Source of the DNA: Coriobacteriaceae bacterium
Lineage (GTDB): Bacteria > Actinomycetota > Coriobacteriia > Coriobacteriales > Coriobacteriaceae
NCBI GenBank assembly: GCA_025993015.1
Contig: DAJPFV010000001.1
Span: 558,001-622,000, forward strand
Direction: 5' to 3'
Length of the DNA: 64,000 nucleotides
Position 1 is the stretch's first letter. Every line of letters begins with the position of its first letter. Below, one piece after another: positions 1 through 8,255 of the stretch. Under the pieces are notes generated by a model. The model was not told the origin of the DNA, searched no databases, and saw only the letters and a program-made list of their open reading frames with translations. The position numbers and the translations under genes are program-made.

Positions 1-402
1 CTCGCGCAGCGACAGGGCGGGCATCTCTATGATCCTGATGCGACCTGCGAGCGACTCGCTCACGCCCTTCATGAGGTGGTAGGTCTGGGATCCCGTGAGC
101 ACGATGCGCCCCTTCTCCGCCGACTGGTCGACCAGCCACTTCACCGGCGAGAACAGCTCGGGCACTCGTTGGATTTCATCGACGATGAGCGGCAGGGAAT
201 GCATCTCGAAAAAAAGAACTGCGTCGGATTTGGCCTGCACATACGCCGCGGGATCCTCCATGGTGACGTAATCGAACGTGCTCCCTAAGTGCTCTCTGAG
301 GACGGTGGTCTTGCCTACCTGGCGTGCACCGGTGACCAGCACGACTTTGCCCTGTTTGAGCATCCTGTCGATGGTCCCTTCGATTTCCCTGGCTATATAC
401 AT
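1..402 (-). CDS. AAA ATPase of the DUF4143 type, C-terminal part missing
   Basis: The gene runs off the left edge, so only about 134 N-terminal residues are present. They show a Walker A motif (GARQVGKTT, about residues 26-34), a Walker B-like segment (LPLIVDEIQ) and a sensor-like LTGSQ, as in the AAA_14 family that normally carries a C-terminal DUF4143 domain. The ATG at 402 is preceded by GGGAGG; an in-frame ATG at 414 has no better site. The start region lies inside an 11-bp inverted repeat. A complete relative sits at 51931-53295. The cellular role of these ATPases is not established. Family assignment is firm, function is not. Confidence 0.85.
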   Translation of the reverse strand, partial: MYIAREIEGTIDRMLKQGKVVLVTGARQVGKTTVLREHLGSTFDYVTMEDPAAYVQAKSDAVLFFEMHSLPLIVDEIQRVPELFSPVKWLVDQSAEKGRIVLTGSQTYHLMKGVSESLAGRIRIIEMPALSLRE

Positions 403-434
403 AATGCCTCCCATCTTCCGATAGGAGGCATTAT
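401..434. repeat. 11-bp perfect inverted repeat over the ATPase start
   Basis: ATAATGCCTCC (401-411) is mirrored exactly at 424-434 with a 12-nt loop. It covers the ribosome binding site and the start codon of the leftmost ATPase. It could be an operator, or an mRNA hairpin that hides the start. The repeat is seen directly; its role is inferred. Confidence 0.6.
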
Positions 435-485
435 TTCATTTGCTTGTACTGTGGTCAAATTTGGGAATTCAGTTCCCAAATTTCT

Positions 486-2084
486 CTACTCCCACTCGAT
501 GGTCGCGGGCGGCTTGGACGTAATGTCGTAGCACACACGGTTCGCGCCGGGGACCTCGGCCACGATGCGGCCGGAAATGCGAGCCAGCACGTCGTAGGGC
601 AGCTTGGCCCAGTCGGCGGTCATGGCGTCGGAGCTCTCCACGGCGCGCAGGATGATGGGGCGCTGGTAGGTGCGCTCGTCGCCCATAACACCGACGGACT
701 TAATATCGGGCAGCACCGCAAAATACTGCCAGCAGCTGTGCTCGGAGTTGCGCTCGCCGGTCTGCTCAAACAGACGCTGATTGTAGGCATCCAGCTCCTC
801 GCGCACGATGGCGTCAGCGTTCTTGAGGATCTCGAGCTTCTCCTTGTCGACCGCACCGATGATGCGAATGGCAAGACCCGGGCCCGGGAAGGGCTGGCGG
901 AACACGATGTGACCCGGCAGGCCCAGTGCCAGACCAAGTGCACGGACCTCGTCCTTAAAGAAATGATCGAGCGGCTCGATGAGGTCGAAGTGCACGCCCT
1001 CGGGGAACGGGATCAGGTTGTGGTGGCTCTTGATGGTGGCCGTCTTGCCGCCCGTCTTGCGAGCGCCGGACTCGATGATGTCGGGGTAGATGGTGCCCTG
1101 AGCCAGGTACTTGACCGGCTTGCCATCGGTCTCGAGCTGCTGCGCCACGGCGAAGAACTCTTTCCAGAACTGCGTACCGATGATGCGGCGCTTCTCCTCG
1201 GGCTCGGTCACGCCGGCCAGAAGCTCGGCATAACGGTCCTCGGCGTGGACGTGGATAAAGTCGACGTCAAACTGCTTGGTGAAGACCTCCTCCACCTGCT
1301 CGGGCTCGCCCTTGCGCAGCAGGCCGTGGTTGATGAACACGCAGGTCATCTGCTTGCCCACGGCGCGAGCGCCCAGCGCAGCCACGACGGAGGAGTCGAC
1401 GCCACCGGACAGGGCCAGAATCACGCGGTCGTCGCCGACCTTCTCGCGGAACTCGGCCGTCATGGTCTCGACCAGGTTGTCCATGCTCCAGTTGGGCTCC
1501 AGGCCGCAGATCTCAAACAGGAAGTTGCTCAGCAGCTGCTGACCGTACTCGGAGTGCTTGACTTCGGGGTGGAACTGCGTGGTGAAGATTTTGCGCTCGA
1601 CGCACTCCATCGCAGCGACCGGGCACACGTCAGTGCTGGCGGTAACGGTAAAGCCCTCGGGCACCTCGGAAACGGCGTCGCGGTGGCTCATCCACACGGT
1701 CTGCTCCATGGGCGTGGAGTTAAAGAGCTTGGCGCCGGCCGTGCGCGTGATGGTGGCGCGGCCGTACTCGCCCACCTCGGAGTGGCCGACCTTGCCGCCG
1801 AGCGTCACGGCCGTGATCTGATGGCCGTAGCAAAAGCCCAGGACGGGAAGGCCCAGGTCAAAGATGGCGGGATCGATAGACGGAGCGTCCTCGGCATACA
1901 CGGAAGCCGGGCCGCCGGAAAGGATGAGCGCAGAGGCGTTCATCTCGCGAATCTCGTCGGCCGAGATGTCGCAGGGGACGATCTCGGAATACACGTTGAG
2001 GTCGCGGACGCGACGGGCAATGAGCTGACCGTACTGCGCACCAAAGTCGAGTACGAGGACCTTTGCGGAAGCCTTTTGATCCAT
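486..2084 (-). CDS. guaA: GMP synthase (glutamine-hydrolysing)
   Basis: This enzyme converts XMP to GMP with ATP and glutamine, the last step of guanine nucleotide synthesis, in the cytoplasm. The 532-residue product has the class I amidotransferase domain first (VLDFGAQYGQ at the start, catalytic-site GFCYGHQ near residue 86, FHPEV with the triad His), then the PP-loop pyrophosphatase signature ALSGGVDSS, and the C-terminal dimerization domain ending in PPATIEWE. The length is normal for GuaA. The ATG at 2084 was chosen because it begins the conserved N-terminus and follows a GAGGGGG site; an upstream in-frame extension looks non-coding. Confidence 0.97.
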   Translation of the reverse strand: MDQKASAKVLVLDFGAQYGQLIARRVRDLNVYSEIVPCDISADEIREMNASALILSGGPASVYAEDAPSIDPAIFDLGLPVLGFCYGHQITAVTLGGKVGHSEVGEYGRATITRTAGAKLFNSTPMEQTVWMSHRDAVSEVPEGFTVTASTDVCPVAAMECVERKIFTTQFHPEVKHSEYGQQLLSNFLFEICGLEPNWSMDNLVETMTAEFREKVGDDRVILALSGGVDSSVVAALGARAVGKQMTCVFINHGLLRKGEPEQVEEVFTKQFDVDFIHVHAEDRYAELLAGVTEPEEKRRIIGTQFWKEFFAVAQQLETDGKPVKYLAQGTIYPDIIESGARKTGGKTATIKSHHNLIPFPEGVHFDLIEPLDHFFKDEVRALGLALGLPGHIVFRQPFPGPGLAIRIIGAVDKEKLEILKNADAIVREELDAYNQRLFEQTGERNSEHSCWQYFAVLPDIKSVGVMGDERTYQRPIILRAVESSDAMTADWAKLPYDVLARISGRIVAEVPGANRVCYDITSKPPATIEWE

Positions 2085-2352
2085 GGTTTCCCCCTCTTGT
2101 TGGCGGGGAGCCGGTGCCCACCCGCGTGAATGAACGAAAATAACCTCCATAGTGTACACGTTATATGGGGTTTCTCGCCCCTCGCAGCCATCAGCGCACG
2201 GCAAACGCACGACCTGGGCCCCTATTTGACGGCAATTGAAGTGTTTTCAAACGTTACAGATGATGTAATACGTTTGAACATTGGACGCCCTGTGCCACAA
2301 TACTGCCGAACGACTCCGCCTCTGCGGCGGCAAATACGATAGGAATACCAGC

Positions 2353-3366
2353 ATGAAGCGCATCCTTCTCATCGCCACGGGCGGCACCATCGCATCGACC
2401 GAGGACGGCAACGGCCTCTCCCCCGCCCTGACCGGTGAGGAGCTCGCCCAGAGCGTCCCCGAGATCTCGGACCTCTGCGAGCTCGACGTGGTGCAGCCCA
2501 TGAACATCGACAGCACCAATATGCGCCCGAGCGACTGGATGCGTATCCGCGACGTCATCGTCGAGGGCTATGCCGACCACGACGGCTTTGTGGTCCTGCA
2601 CGGCACGGACACCATGAGCTACACCGCGGCAGCGCTTTCCTACCTGATTCAGGACAGCCCCAAGCCCATCGTGCTCACCGGCTCGCAAAAGCCCATGGGC
2701 AATCCCTTTACCGACGCCAAGCTCAATCTGTATCAGAGCCTGCTCTATGCGCTCGACGAGCATTCGCACGACGTCTCGATCGTGTTTGGCGGCGTCGCCA
2801 TTGCCGGCACGCGCGCCCGCAAGCAGCGCACCATGAGCTTTAACGCGTTCATTAGCGTCAACTATCCGCCCATCGCCTATATCCGCAACGACCGCATCGT
2901 GCGCAACGGGCTTCACGGCACGCATCAGGGCGAAAACCCGGTGCGTTTCTACGACAGTATCGACCCGCGCGTATTTGTCCTTAAGCTGACGCCCGGAGTG
3001 AACCCGGGTATCCTGGACGCCCTAGCCGATAGCTACGATGCTGTAATTCTTGAGACCTTTGGCATTGGCGGTATTCCCGAGTTTGGCGAGTCGGGCGAGT
3101 CGTTCCAGGAGGCGATTTTCCGCTGGGTCGATTCGGGCCGCACCGTCGTTATGACCACGCAGGTCCCCGAAGAGGGCCTTGACCTGGGTGTTTATGAGGT
3201 CGGTCGTGCCTACGCCGATCATCCGGGTATTTTGCGCGGCGACGACATGACCACCGAGACGCTCGTAGCCAAGACCATGTGGGCACTCGGCCAGTCACGC
3301 GATGCCGCCGAAATCCAGAGCCTGTTCTACAGCCAAGTCAACCACGACCGAATCCCGATGGCCTAA
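2353..3366 (+). CDS. ansA: L-asparaginase, type I (cytoplasmic)
   Basis: It hydrolyses asparagine to aspartate and ammonia. The 337-residue product starts with MKRILLIATGGTIAS, which carries the first catalytic Thr motif, and has the second signature HGTDTMSYTAAA near residue 82. There is no signal peptide, which argues for the cytoplasmic type I enzyme. The ATG at 2353 is the first codon of the conserved domain. The gene is divergent from guaA. A glutaminase-leaning specificity cannot be excluded from sequence alone. Confidence 0.92.
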   Translation: MKRILLIATGGTIASTEDGNGLSPALTGEELAQSVPEISDLCELDVVQPMNIDSTNMRPSDWMRIRDVIVEGYADHDGFVVLHGTDTMSYTAAALSYLIQDSPKPIVLTGSQKPMGNPFTDAKLNLYQSLLYALDEHSHDVSIVFGGVAIAGTRARKQRTMSFNAFISVNYPPIAYIRNDRIVRNGLHGTHQGENPVRFYDSIDPRVFVLKLTPGVNPGILDALADSYDAVILETFGIGGIPEFGESGESFQEAIFRWVDSGRTVVMTTQVPEEGLDLGVYEVGRAYADHPGILRGDDMTTETLVAKTMWALGQSRDAAEIQSLFYSQVNHDRIPMA

Positions 3367-3388
3367 TTCAGTTGTCGACGGGTATCCC

Positions 3389-3607
3389 CTATTCGATCCC
3401 CTCGAGAAGCTCTGACACCGTCATGCCGAGTGCGGGCGCGATCTTAAATAGAACCTTGAGCGTGAAATTTGCCGTCCCATCTTCGATTCGGTCGAGGTAG
3501 GGTCGGCTGATTCCTGTCGCCACACAAAAATCAACCTTGGAGATACCAAGGTCCCTGCGTGTCTCTTCGACCCGCCTGCCAAGAATCTGTTTCGCACGTT
3601 CGTCCAT
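3389..3607 (-). CDS. XRE-type helix-turn-helix regulator
   Basis: The 72-residue protein is one HTH_3 domain: the segment RRDLGISKVDFCVATGISR forms the first helices and YLDRIEDGTANFTLKVLFKIA the recognition and following helices. Such small XRE proteins are phage-type or autoregulatory repressors. It is divergent from the gene at 3684, and a 24-bp perfect palindrome lies in the 76-bp gap, the natural candidate for its operator. No strong ribosome binding site is visible before ATG 3607. What it controls is unknown. Confidence 0.85.
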   Translation of the reverse strand: MDERAKQILGRRVEETRRDLGISKVDFCVATGISRPYLDRIEDGTANFTLKVLFKIAPALGMTVSELLEGIE

Positions 3608-3636
3608 GCAGCCGAGTTTGAAATGGAGCCGAACAT

Positions 3637-3660
3637 AAACGTAAACTATAGTTTACGTTT
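3637..3660. promoter_or_regulatory. 24-bp perfect palindrome, probable operator
   Basis: The sequence AAACGTAAAC-TATA-GTTTACGTTT reads the same on both strands. It lies between the divergent XRE gene and the small hypothetical gene, so one dimeric repressor could control both. The palindrome is seen; binding by the neighbouring XRE protein is inferred. Confidence 0.65.
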
Positions 3661-3683
3661 TGCCGAATACACAGGAGTTTTCT

Positions 3684-4073
3684 ATGTCGGGTTCTTCGGT
3701 CCTCACGTACCGAGCCACGCTTCGCACAAACAGCGCACCGCCCAAGCTCGTCGTCGTTGAAGCAGAATGCCTTTCGCCCGATGAGCGCACAGCATTTGCA
3801 TTGCTATCAAGTCGCGTCGCCGCCGTTCTGGTCCCTTGCCCGGCGCAAGGTGAACTTGCCATCCAATGCCAAACGCATAGCTGCTCGCTCAATCAGGCCG
3901 TTGTAATAGCGACCAGCCGGCGCGGCCTGCCGCTCCTTTTAGAAGCCGGCATTGCACTCGCCCTTCGCGGCGCCGGATACGAAAACGAGGCCGCCGCCGA
4001 CATGGTCTTTAAACCACGATCGAGCGGCGGCCTCGCAGCAGCCATTGAATATATGTGCAGGCTCGTTGCCTAA
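3684..4073 (+). CDS. hypothetical protein
   Basis: I do not recognise this 129-residue protein. It has no signal peptide or membrane segment. It shows a possible mixed alpha/beta pattern (KLVVVEAECL, AVVIATSRRGLPLLLEAGIALALRG). The ATG at 3684 follows AGGAG with good spacing; a TTG at 3660 is also in frame but lies inside the palindrome. The gene is divergent from an XRE regulator and probably shares its operator, so the two may form a small regulated pair. Confidence 0.65.
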   Translation: MSGSSVLTYRATLRTNSAPPKLVVVEAECLSPDERTAFALLSSRVAAVLVPCPAQGELAIQCQTHSCSLNQAVVIATSRRGLPLLLEAGIALALRGAGYENEAAADMVFKPRSSGGLAAAIEYMCRLVA

Positions 4074-4082
4074 AAGAACAAG

Positions 4083-4466
4083 CTAGAAACCAAGGCCAAA
4101 GCCCGTTCCGGTAATCGCCGAGTACATAAAGTAAACGTTGATCACGTTGAGGAACACACCCGTGATGCAACCGTTGCGCAGGTAGCGCTCGCACACGACG
4201 CGCGCCATGGCGGCGGAGTCATCATTGTTTTTAGCCTGGCGTCCTGCCGTAAAGTACGTCGCCACGCTCAGCAGCAGGTTGAGCACCGGCAGTGCCAGCA
4301 ACTCGTAGCTCTTGCCCCAGCGCGTCGCCTCGCCGGCGGCATTAAACTTTGTTGCCACCTCGGGACCAATGTTGGGGATAACACACGCTGCGACCACCAG
4401 CGGAATCACCGCAAGCACGAGCAGCGCAATACCCATATAGCCGGCTTTTTTGCCATATTTAAACAT
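4083..4466 (-). CDS. membrane protein with a DUF1648-like segment
   Basis: The 127-residue protein has three likely membrane helices: residues about 10-32 (GIALLVLAVIPLVVAACVI), 52-75 (YELLALPVLNLLLSVATYFT) and 100-118. Between the first two is a segment resembling DUF1648 (VATKFNAAGEATRWGKSYE), the short extracytoplasmic motif of SdpI-like immunity proteins. A full SdpI domain is not present. It lies 11 bp downstream of ychF on the same strand and could be co-transcribed. The molecular function is unknown. Confidence 0.7.
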   Translation of the reverse strand: MFKYGKKAGYMGIALLVLAVIPLVVAACVIPNIGPEVATKFNAAGEATRWGKSYELLALPVLNLLLSVATYFTAGRQAKNNDDSAAMARVVCERYLRNGCITGVFLNVINVYFMYSAITGTGFGLGF

Positions 4467-4477
4467 GTGCGTCGTCC

Positions 4478-5554
4478 TTACACGTTAAAGCGGAAGTGCA
4501 CAACGTCGCCATCGGCCATGACATAGTCCTTGCCCTCAATACGCAGCTTGCCGGCGGCCTTGGCGCCCTGCTCGCCGCCGAGCTCGATGTAGTCGTCATA
4601 GCCAATGACCTCGGCCTTAATAAAGCCGCGCTCAAAGTCGGTGTGGATGACGCCGGCAGCCTGCGGGGCGGTCGCACCCTGACGCACCGTCCAGGCCTTG
4701 ACCTCCATCTCGCCGGCCGTAAAGAACGACTGCAGACCGAGCAGCTTATAGGCCGCCTGCGCGAGCACGTCCAGGCCGGGCTGCTCCAAGCCCAGGCTCT
4801 CCAGGTAGTCGGCGGCGTCCTCGGGATCGAGCTCGGAAAGCTCAGCCTCGATTTTGGCGCAGATGGGCAGCGGCTTAACACCATCGATGGGCGCCAGATC
4901 GTCGTTGAGCATATCCTCGTCCACGTTGGCCACATACAGGATGGGCTTCATAGTGAGCAGGAACAGGCCCTTGGCAGCGGCGCGCTCCTCGTCGGTCATC
5001 TCCATAGACGCAGCGCGCTTGCCCTCGTTGAGCCAGGCAAGCAGGCGCTTGGCGACCTCGAACTTGGGCATGAGCTCCTTGTCGCGCTTGGCCTCCTTCT
5101 CGAGCTTGGGCAGCTGCTTCTCAAGCGTGCCCATGTCGGCCAGGATGAGCTCGGTCATGATAGTGTCGGCATCGCCGGCGGGATCGACGAACTCGCCCGT
5201 GCGGCCCACCTCGCGCATAACGTTGGGGTCCTTAAAGTAGCGCACGACCTCGCAGATGGCGTCGGTCTCGCGAATGTTGGCCAGGAACTGGTTACCCAGA
5301 CCCTCGCCCTCGTTGGCGCCCTTCACCAGACCTGCGATGTCGACGAACTCGACCGTCGCCGGCACGATGCGACCCGGGTTAACGATGTCGGCGAGCTTTT
5401 GCAAGCGGCTATCGGGCACGTCGACGATACCCACGTTGGGGTCAATCGTGGCGAACGGGTAATTGGCGGCAAGGCCGGTCTTTTTGGTAAGCGCGGTGAA
5501 CAGCGTCGACTTGCCTACGTTGGGCAGGCCCACGATACCGATGGAAAGGGACAC
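4478..5554 (-). CDS. ychF: Obg-family ATPase YchF
   Basis: YchF is a universally conserved Obg-family P-loop protein that prefers ATP and associates with ribosomes. The 358-residue product begins SLSIGIVGLPNVGKSTLF (P-loop), has FVDIAGLVKGANEGEGLGNQF (switch/G3 region), NVDED in place of the usual NKxD specificity motif, as is typical of YchF, and a C-terminal TGS-like domain (EVKAWTVRQGATAPQAAGVI). The start is a GTG at 5554 preceded by AGGAG; it fits the usual N-terminus, while longer in-frame starts do not. Confidence 0.96.
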   Translation of the reverse strand: MSLSIGIVGLPNVGKSTLFTALTKKTGLAANYPFATIDPNVGIVDVPDSRLQKLADIVNPGRIVPATVEFVDIAGLVKGANEGEGLGNQFLANIRETDAICEVVRYFKDPNVMREVGRTGEFVDPAGDADTIMTELILADMGTLEKQLPKLEKEAKRDKELMPKFEVAKRLLAWLNEGKRAASMEMTDEERAAAKGLFLLTMKPILYVANVDEDMLNDDLAPIDGVKPLPICAKIEAELSELDPEDAADYLESLGLEQPGLDVLAQAAYKLLGLQSFFTAGEMEVKAWTVRQGATAPQAAGVIHTDFERGFIKAEVIGYDDYIELGGEQGAKAAGKLRIEGKDYVMADGDVVHFRFNV

Positions 5555-5668
5555 GACAGCTCCTTTTGGTACAAGCATTTCAAACTGCATAAGTATAGCG
5601 CCGCCGCAGCATCTGGGCGAACCCGGACGCCACGGCGGCACGAATGAAGCAGAGATAGAGGTCGCTGA

Positions 5669-6922
5669 CTAGTCCGCGAGCTTTTCCACCTGGTCGAGCA
5701 TCTTGTCAAGCTTGGCCTTTGCCTCGGCCTTGACCTTCTGGGCTTCTTCGTGGGCCTTAGCCTTCTGGGCGGCCTTTTCCTCGGCTTCGGGATCGACGAC
5801 GACCAGATTGGACGCGTCGTGCTCAACTAACTTGAGCGCATGCTCGGGGCACACCTTGACGCAGGCACCGCAGCCCAAACAATACGTGGACTCCAACGCA
5901 AAGCGGCCGCTTCCCACCAAATCGCAGGCGAACGTGGGACATACATTGACGCACTCGCCGCACGACGTGCACTTGTCAAAATCGCACTCCGGCGTGCTCA
6001 CCTGCATGTTCTGGGCAAGCTCGGGATGGTTCTGCAGTGTTGAGAGCACCAGCTGGCGACCGTGCGTGAGCGTACGGCGACGCTTGGTCGTCGTGGTGCC
6101 GCACATGGTGTTGAGCGTACGCTCGAGCTGGGTAATCTGGTGGCGGTGGGCTTTGAGCTTCTGCGTCACCGAGGCCAGCGCCGCCGTTGCCGGGTTGAGC
6201 TTGGTCACGGTCAGACCCGTGGTGCGGGCGATCTTTTCCATGTACTCCTTGCGCTCGTACTCGCGACGCTTATGGCATTTGAGGCTCTTGGGGTCGACTT
6301 CCAGGCCCATACCCGTGCCAGACCACTCCTCGGCCTTCGCAATCGCCTCGCCCAGAATATCCTCGCCACCGGTGTTGCGGCATTTATCGCACACGCCCAG
6401 CGGCAGGTAGACGCTCACGTTGGGATAGTCGGCCAGCACCGAGAACCAGGTCTCGGCCGTAATATCGCCCACACAGGCGACAACAACCTCGTTCTCGCGC
6501 GGCATGCGCTTAAGGGCACGCGTGCAGGTAACGTAGGCGGTCTCGTGGCTCGTAGCCGCCGAGACAATGTCGTCGTAGACGTTTTTGGGTGCAAGGCGCG
6601 GAGAGATGATCGCCTCCGTCGGGCAAGCAGCGGCGCACAGGCCGCACTTACGGCAGCTGTCGAGAATCTCGATAGCATCTTCCTCGATCTCAATGGCATT
6701 CACCGGGCACACGTCCATGCACGCGGTGCAGCCGCTCTTTTCGTTTTTGCAGGCCAGGCACGGAATGGTGTTGCCGCGCGGACGCTCCTTATAGTCGGCA
6801 GGATTCCACTGCGGCGCCGACGGATCGAGTGCATCGGTCACACCGCCAAGCGGGTTTTTAAGAAAGTCGAAACCCTTGCTGATCTCGATAATGTCATCAA
6901 ACAGATCGTGTTCCTGCGCCAT
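5669..6922 (-). CDS. protein with four ferredoxin-type 4Fe-4S motifs
   Basis: This 417-residue soluble protein has two clusters of cysteine motifs. Near the N-terminus are CLACKNEKSGCTACMDVCP and CRKCGLCAAACP, and near residues 310-365 are CTSCGECVNVCP and CLGCGACVKVCP, each like a bacterial ferredoxin 4Fe-4S site. The middle holds further conserved Cys (CVGD, CDKC) that may bind a cluster. The C-terminus is an Ala/Lys/Glu-rich probable coiled coil. It probably moves electrons for anaerobic metabolism, but the partner is unknown. ATG 6922 follows GGGAGGGG; the upstream extension is unsupported. Confidence 0.85.
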   Translation of the reverse strand: MAQEHDLFDDIIEISKGFDFLKNPLGGVTDALDPSAPQWNPADYKERPRGNTIPCLACKNEKSGCTACMDVCPVNAIEIEEDAIEILDSCRKCGLCAAACPTEAIISPRLAPKNVYDDIVSAATSHETAYVTCTRALKRMPRENEVVVACVGDITAETWFSVLADYPNVSVYLPLGVCDKCRNTGGEDILGEAIAKAEEWSGTGMGLEVDPKSLKCHKRREYERKEYMEKIARTTGLTVTKLNPATAALASVTQKLKAHRHQITQLERTLNTMCGTTTTKRRRTLTHGRQLVLSTLQNHPELAQNMQVSTPECDFDKCTSCGECVNVCPTFACDLVGSGRFALESTYCLGCGACVKVCPEHALKLVEHDASNLVVVDPEAEEKAAQKAKAHEEAQKVKAEAKAKLDKMLDQVEKLAD

Positions 6923-7073
6923 GCGCGGCCCCTCCCTGAGCAGTGCAAACAAGCAAGAGATAATGATACGCTATCGGCCCACGCCTCGGGCAAATTACAC
7001 GCGGAGCATCTTTGCGGCAAATAGCCCATGGCCTATCGCCGCCTCGATCGCACAAGGTCAATCAAGCGCCAGA

Positions 7074-8141
7074 CTATGCCTCGCACATGAGCTGCACGAG
7101 CTTTTGTTTGGTCACCTTGGCCTGCTCGTTGGCCATGTTACGCTCGTTTCTAAAGACCGCATTTGCAACATCCCGCAAATCGGTATCGGAAATCTCGCCA
7201 AGGCCCAGCTCCGCGAGCGTCGTCGGCAGACCAACGCGCTGGCAAAACTCGAGCACCTGATCAAGCTCGGGCGCGCGCTCCAGGCGCAGCTGCACCACCA
7301 GCCCAAATGCCACGGCCTCGCCATGCATGGCCTTGCACTCGGGCAGAATCGTCAGACCGTTGGCGATGGCGTGCGCCAACGCCAAGCCACCGCTCTCAAA
7401 ACCGACGCCCGAGAGCAGAATATTGCACTCGATCAGGCGCTCAACCGCCGGTGATGTACGACCCTTCTTGAGGTCGCGCTTGGCAGCCACACCGCACTCG
7501 ATGAGCGTGTCGTAGCAGGCGCGAGCCGCAACCAGAGCCAAGTGCCCCGGCGCGCCGCCGTGTTCGTTGGTGCCGTGCGCCGCGGCACACGAACGCGCCT
7601 CGAAATACGTTGCCAGCGCATCGCCCATACCAGCAACCGTCATACGCAGTGGGGCAGCCGCGACCACGTTGGTATCGACCACGACCAGGTCTGGATTCTT
7701 CTCGAGCATCAGGTAGCGGTCGAACGACCCATCCTCGTGATACAGCACCGAAATCGCGCTGCACGGACCATCCATCGAGGCCGCCGTGGGGCATACGCAC
7801 AACGGCAGCTCGGCATAAAACGCAACGGCCTTTGCGATATCGAGCATCTTGCCACCGCCAATGCCCACCACCATGTCGCAATACTCAGCCTGGGCTTCCT
7901 TAGCCATTTTTACAACGGCCTCTTCCGTACACGGACCGTCATAAATCTTAAAGAACGGCTCGCTTAGATTTTCATCCAGAAATCCATCGACGATCTGCCT
8001 GCACAGCCGATCCTCGGTGCCCTGGTCAAACAAGACATAGGCAGCGCAGCCCAACCATGACAAATACCTGCCCTGACGCGAGAGCTCGCCCGGCCCCTGA
8101 ACATACCGGCCGGGGCCGCCATAAACCAAGGGAAGCGCCAT
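7074..8141 (-). CDS. glycerol dehydrogenase-like iron/zinc alcohol dehydrogenase, divergent copy
   Basis: The 355-residue product belongs to the GldA branch of group III metal-dependent dehydrogenases. It has the NAD-binding GIGGGKMLDIAKAVA, the metal-ligand regions AASMDGPCSA, ALAHAIANG and KAMHGEAVAFG, and a GDALATYFEAR helix. The three metal ligands (Asp, His, His) appear intact. It is clearly related to the next gene (8256-9356) but less like classical GldA. ATG 8141 starts the conserved LVYGGPGRYVQGPGE; an in-frame codon at 8225 would add a leader that partly repeats this start. The ribosome site is weak. The substrate may differ from glycerol. Confidence 0.85.
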   Translation of the reverse strand: MALPLVYGGPGRYVQGPGELSRQGRYLSWLGCAAYVLFDQGTEDRLCRQIVDGFLDENLSEPFFKIYDGPCTEEAVVKMAKEAQAEYCDMVVGIGGGKMLDIAKAVAFYAELPLCVCPTAASMDGPCSAISVLYHEDGSFDRYLMLEKNPDLVVVDTNVVAAAPLRMTVAGMGDALATYFEARSCAAAHGTNEHGGAPGHLALVAARACYDTLIECGVAAKRDLKKGRTSPAVERLIECNILLSGVGFESGGLALAHAIANGLTILPECKAMHGEAVAFGLVVQLRLERAPELDQVLEFCQRVGLPTTLAELGLGEISDTDLRDVANAVFRNERNMANEQAKVTKQKLVQLMCEA

Positions 8142-8172
8142 ACGAGAATCCGCCCTTTCATCAACAACAATT

Positions 8173-8201
8173 GGTGCAAAGTAACCTGACCCCTTTGCAC
8201 C
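8173..8201 (-). repeat. short hairpin of the CAAAGGGG-WCAG repeat family
   Basis: GGTGCAAA (8173-8180) pairs with TTTGCACC (8194-8201). Read on the minus strand the loop is GGGGTCAGGTTAC, closely matching hairpins at 15509-15541 and 58211-58243. It lies between two dehydrogenase genes, downstream of gldA and just upstream of the divergent copy. Confidence 0.6.
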
Positions 8202-8204
8202 ATA

Positions 8205-8243
8205 GCAAATAAGGGGCAAAGCCATCTGTCGGCTTTGCCCCTT
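8205..8243 (-). terminator. terminator-like hairpin after gldA
   Basis: A perfect 13-bp stem (8211-8223 with 8231-8243, 7-nt loop) lies 13 bp beyond the gldA stop codon and is followed on the minus strand by TTATTTG. The U-tract is short, so it may be a partial terminator. Confidence 0.65.
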
Positions 8244-8255
8244 CCTTACCTTAGT

